NCBI GenBank assembly: GCA_905221605.1
Contig: CAJNDS010000047.1
Span: forward strand, 126,001 to 190,000
From: Symbiodinium natans
Taxonomy: Eukaryota > Sar > Dinophyceae > Suessiales > Symbiodiniaceae
Direction of reading: 5' to 3'
DNA length: 64,000 nt
A program made the translations under genes and the position numbers. The notes below the pieces were generated by a model. It had not been told where the DNA came from. It worked only from the letters and a program-made list of their open reading frames with translations, and made no database searches. Shown in pieces: positions 60,470 through 64,000 of the stretch (the stretch's first letter is position 1; every line of letters begins with the position of its first letter).

Positions 60470-61134
60470 GTTCTTTGCATGACGTCTTAAGTGTTCTAGA
60501 GGCATGCGTAGGAATCGCAATGATGCCTTGGGACAATGCTCTTGTAGGGTCTAGGACTTACGGGAATGCTTGACGATGTTGGGTCCACTTTGCAGCAGAT
60601 TCCTTGCGGTGGCTAGGCACATGCGTTCAGGCGAGTTCCGTGCTTGCTGCGAGCGACTTCGTATCATTGCAATGCTCAAAAGAATCCCCTAAGCCGTTTT
60701 CGGGCCTTATAGGGTTTGGTTTGGGGTGTGCCCCCTCATACTATAACAGTCCTTAATAGGGACTATAGTACCCCCTGTCATACGCCCTATTAAGGACTGT
60801 TACTAGAAGGGGAACATCCCAAGGTTTGGGGCTTTGGAAAACTCAGCTGCGCTGGAGAGCTTTCTGATGCTGCACAGAAGCACGACCTCGCCCTTCGCCA
60901 GGACACTTTGAGCCAGGGCCTTTGCGCGTCCACGCATGCCCCAGAAACCCCCCCCCCCACACCCCAAACAAAAACAACAACAAGCTTCAAAAGCCCTTAA
61001 GGTTAAGCCGAAACAGCACCCATAAACCAGCAAAGCCCGTGAGAAATGCCTCTGAACCCAAGAAAAATGCCTCAGAGCATCGGACCTGTTCCATGCTCTC
61101 TCCTAAAGGCACATGCCCTGTGGCGAACCGACGT
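60470..61134. other. non-coding, unusually free of telomeric words
   Basis: No array in about 650 bp apart from the IR-A copy at 60724. Frames at 60790-61299 show no motif. CCCCCCCCCACACCCC at about 60949-60964. Confidence 0.45.
60724..60820. mobile_element. IR-A MITE-like element, reference copy
   Basis: CCCCCTCATACTATAACAGT at the left; inversely GGGATGTTCCCCTTCTAGTA at the right. Centre ATAGTACCCCCTGTCATACG, uninterrupted. Confidence 0.7.
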
Positions 61135-61240
61135 GGGGGGTTGCCGAAAACAGGGGCACCCTTTTTGGGGGTCCCTTTAAGGGGATTCTATTCTATTTGG
61201 GGTATAAACAGGGTACCCCTATTTTTGGGAAACACCCATA
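61135..61240. mobile_element. IR-D-like MITE element
   Basis: GGGGGTTGCCGAAAACAGGG at the left; inversely ATGGGTGTTTCCCAAAAATA at the right. Confidence 0.5.
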
Positions 61241-61844
61241 GTCTTACGAAGAGTTCTGGAGGTGCTGTTACAAGCTCTTCGGAAGGGTCCGGAACCTAGG
61301 CACCCTACATATTCCTTCAAGGGAGAAGCAGTGAGCCAGAAAAGCTTGGGTGCCTAGAGGCTTTCAGCTGTGGCTTTGGGCAGAGGGGCCGGTTTGGTGG
61401 CAGTTTTGGGAGGCTGGTATTTATGACGCTCTCAAGCTTTTACCCTAAACTCTGAAACCCTAAACCCCAAACATTAAACCCTGGACACTACACCCTCAAG
61501 CCCGAATTTAGCACGCCTGGACCGACATGTCGTGCAAGATCTGCATGTGCTGATGATTCCTACCTCAGCAGGCTGCTTCGGGTTTGGGGTTTAGGGGTTA
61601 GGCTTGGGGGTGTCTAGGCTTGGGGGTGTAGGGTTTAGGGTTTACGGTTTCATCGGCATTAGACTCGCCCAAGCCCTCAGCCCCCTGAAACCCGAAAGCC
61701 CCAAACCTCGGAGTGTAGTGGGTTTAGCTCAAAACCATGACACCTTAAAATTGGATGCCGCGTAACCTAGCAGTAAACCCTTTTGTGTTCAAAGGGGCTT
61801 AATAAAGGGGAACCGACCCCCCTCCCCCCCACCCCCCTCCCCCA
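61241..61844. other. non-coding
   Basis: Degenerate C-strand words 61441-61495 and a variant G-strand tract 61578-61650. A C-rich run at 61818-61855. No gene. Confidence 0.45.
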
Positions 61845-62033
61845 CCCCAAAATCAACAAGGGCATTACTGGGCATCCTATATTACCGTTGTAGGGAAGAA
61901 TATTCTTCATTTTTGTGGGGTTCTCAAACAACCACCAAAAAAGTAAAGACAATGATCCCTATTACCCTGCTGTGGAGATTTTGCTTAAGTTGTTTGTTGG
62001 GGGGTCTTCAGCAAGGCAAATAACAGGTTAACC
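61845..62033. mobile_element. IR-B-like material, probably one copy and part of a second
   Basis: TTGTAGGGAAGAATATTCTT with GTGGGGTTCTCAAACAAC is one half; ATCCCTATTACC to GGGGGGTCTTCAGCAAGGCA is another. (CCCTAAA)n starts at 62034, directly after the end of the second. Confidence 0.45.
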
Positions 62034-62244
62034 CTAATTCCTAAACCCTAAACCCTAAACCCTAAACCCTGAACTGCAGGGTCCAAGTCGTAGCCAGGAG
62101 GCCTTCCAGCAGCGTTTCCACGAAGGCCATGCTGCTCAGGCTCCGCTGGTACCTGGAGCACTTGAGGCAGTTAAGGGGTATAAGGAGGGACCCTAAACCC
62201 TAAACCCTAAACCCTAAACCCTGAACCGCAAACCCTAAGCCCTA
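62034..62244. other. non-coding with two short C-strand arrays
   Basis: Arrays at 62037-62070 and 62190-62240. No gene. Confidence 0.5.
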
Positions 62245-62348
62245 CAGTAGAAGCCCAAAAGTTGGAAACTCAATAGCCTCAATCCCTAAGAGTAAAGCAT
62301 AGGGATCCCAGCACTATTTGTCCTTGAAAAGGTTTCCAACTTTTTGGG
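62245..62348. mobile_element. short MITE sharing ends with the 25865-27716 transposon
   Basis: Left CAGTAGAAGCCCAAAAGTTG preceded by TA; right GTTTCCAACTTTTTGGG. The transposon end reads CAGTGAACCCCAAAAACTTG. At the right a TTTAGGG array starts from the GGG, so the last few bases of the end are missing. Confidence 0.55.
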
Positions 62349-62464
62349 TTTAGGGTTTAGGGTTTAGGGTTACGCGTAATTCCCGCACCCGAAACATCAC
62401 GTAGACTTTGAAAATCCTGAGCCTGAAGCGATCAGTTCATGTAGACTTTGAAATCCTGAGCCTG

Positions 62465-62604
62465 AAGATCTCGTTACATGGTCCCTTAGTATGGGCCCTT
62501 AGAAGGGTCCCCCTTATTTACCCCTTCTATACCCAAATTAAGGGCCCATACGTGAGAACCCTTTAAAAGAAGGTTAGGGGGACCATATTGAGGGCCCATG
62601 GAAC
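62465..62604. mobile_element. IR-C MITE-like element
   Basis: GTTACATGGTCCCTTAGTAT at the left; the right arm inversely GGGTAGTTCCATGGGCCCTC. No telomeric insert. Confidence 0.65.
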
Positions 62605-63386
62605 TACCCTCAAGAGAGACAAAAAGCTCATTCTTGGGGGGCGTTGGCCTTGGTGAGTACGCCACGCCCTACACCCACTGAGCCTAAACCCCCTGAACCC
62701 TAAACCTTAAACCCTAAACCCTAAACCCAAACCCTACAGCCACTGAGCTAGCTTCGTGCGGCGGCGCACCGCGCAAACTGAAGCTCTCCAAAGAGATTCT
62801 TGGAGAGATGCGCCAGCAAAGGTACCTGTTGAGGGGTTTAGGGTTTAGGGTGTAGGGTTTAGAGTTTAGGGTGTAGGGTTTAGGGTTTAGGGCTTAGGGT
62901 TTTAGGGTTTAGGATGTAAGGTTTCGTGCTTGACGTTCTGTCGAGGGGTGCTGATGTAGGGTACTTAGGGCTAAGCTTATGGGTTTTGCATTTAGGGCTT
63001 CGCGGGGTTGTAGGATTTTGGGTTTAGGCCTGTGCTTTCGGATTGAGGGCCCTAAGCCCGAAGCCACAAGGCCTAAGCCCTAAGCCCTAAACCCTAAACC
63101 CTAAACCCTGTCTCTTTCAGGGTTCAGCAATCATGTCATAAGGGAGTCCGGTGGCGAAGGAAGCCAGAAGGGTCTAGGGCTTAGAGTCTTCATACCTCAT
63201 ACCCCGAGGAATTGCCCAAGGGTTTAGGGTTTAGGGTTTAGGGTTTAGAGTTTTGGGCTTTGGGTTCAGGGTTTCGGGTTTAGGGGTTTAGGGCCTAGGG
63301 TGCTGTTTCGGTGTTGGGTCCGCTCTCCCCTGAGGTTTAGGGTTTAGGGCACTTGGCCGCCCAAATCACACTGCCGGAACGCCTCC
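62605..63386. other. non-coding
   Basis: C-strand 62697-62735, G-strand 62836-62910 (GTGTAGG variants), 63220-63300 and 63331-63349; C-strand 63068-63110. No gene. Confidence 0.5.
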
Positions 63387-63571
63387 AAACCCTAAACCCT
63401 AAACCCTAAACCCTAAACCCTAAACCCTAAACCCTAAACCCGAAACCCTAAGCCCTAAACCCTAAACCCTAAAACCCTAAAACCCTACACCCTAAACCCT
63501 AACCCCTGAACCCTAAACCCTACACCCTAAACCCTAAACCCTAACCCCTAAGCCCTAAACCCTAAACCCTA
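63387..63571 (-). repeat. telomeric-type array (CCCTAAA)n with variants, about 26 units
   Basis: CCCTAAG, CCCTACA and CCCTAAC units in the second half. Confidence 0.93.
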
Positions 63572-63727
63572 AGTTGACAAAACGATCAACTCCAGCCCAG
63601 CCCCAGTCATCTGCCACTCCGGAATACTGCTTAGAGATGGTGAAGATTGGAGTTTTTTTTGGGGGTCATATGAATCCTTAAACCCCTAAACCAAAGCCCT
63701 CAACCCTCAACTCGACCTCAGCCTGTA

Positions 63728-63837
63728 CCCCAAACCCTAAACCCTAAACCCTAAACCCCAAACCCTAAACCCTAAACCCTAAACCCTAAACCCTAAACCC
63801 TAAACCCTAAACCCTAAACCCTAAACCCTAAACCCTA
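63728..63837 (-). repeat. telomeric-type array (CCCTAAA)n, about 15 units
   Basis: One CCCCAAA unit, otherwise perfect. Confidence 0.95.
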
Positions 63838-63964
63838 GGCATGCGCCTGGCTGTCTGAGATGGCTTCTCGCTGGATGTTGTAGCTGTGCTGCAGGAACTT
63901 CGTCACCTCAGGGTCTTCGTCTTTCTTGGCAATTGTGGGGGGATTAGGGCTTGAAGGTTTCTGA

Positions 63965-64000
63965 GGTTTAGGGTTTAGGGTTTAGGGTTTAGGGTTTAGG
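63965..64000 (+). repeat. telomeric-type array (TTTAGGG)n, cut by the window edge
   Basis: Five units reach the last base. Confidence 0.9.

Noticed and set aside
63728-64000. A chromosome end at the right edge
   Set aside because: Arrays at the edge are short, of opposite strands and no longer than internal ones.

Overview
The window looks like nuclear DNA of a repeat-rich alga, most likely a dinoflagellate. The grounds are the TTTAGGG-type telomeric repeat, GC-rich compact coding, and coding elements of a style I associate with dinoflagellate genomes. That assignment is inference; no rRNA, tRNA or spliced-leader gene anchors it. Ordinary genes are almost absent. Roughly a hundred blocks of (TTTAGGG)n or (CCCTAAA)n, from 3 to about 35 units, lie on both strands from about 1.9 kb to the right edge, separated by 50-400 bp of non-coding sequence. 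No block behaves as a chromosome end.

Layout. 0-1.7 kb: a 10-bp minisatellite and a lysine-rich, apparently frameshifted hypothetical gene. 1.7-17.3 kb: telomeric-type arrays and short inverted-repeat (MITE-like) elements. 17.3-18.7 kb: a small element bounded by 229-bp, TG...CA direct repeats, sitting in a telomeric tract. 18.7-25.8 kb: more arrays. 25.8-27.8 kb: a decayed TA-flanked DNA transposon with a CENP-B/pogo-like coding remnant, nested in a MITE. 27.8-37.9 kb: arrays. 37.9-47.3 kb: a nearly intact tyrosine-recombinase retrotransposon, read on the minus strand, with split direct repeats in the order A1-ORFs-B1-A2-B2. 47.3-64 kb: arrays, many MITEs, and at 50.07-51.71 kb a non-autonomous TA/CAGTAAAAC element carrying fourteen 90-bp hairpin units.

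How the pieces relate. The 9.4-kb retrotransposon is the only region with a coherent coding programme: a recombinase fused to a cysteine-phosphatase-like domain, a small Cys/His-rich frame, a zinc-finger Gag, and a Pol in the same frame as Gag behind one TGA stop. Pol holds methyltransferase-like, DUF4326-like, reverse transcriptase and RNase H regions. At least eight short inverted-repeat families (called IR-A to IR-H here) recur through the window. Comparing copies shows that telomeric arrays lie inside about nine of them, starting at a pre-existing CCC(T) or AGGG of the element. This supports array seeding or insertion into older DNA, for instance telomerase acting at breaks, rather than a string of fused chromosome ends. 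All coordinates and alignments were read by eye; boundaries of degenerate arrays and MITEs are good to about 5-10 bp.
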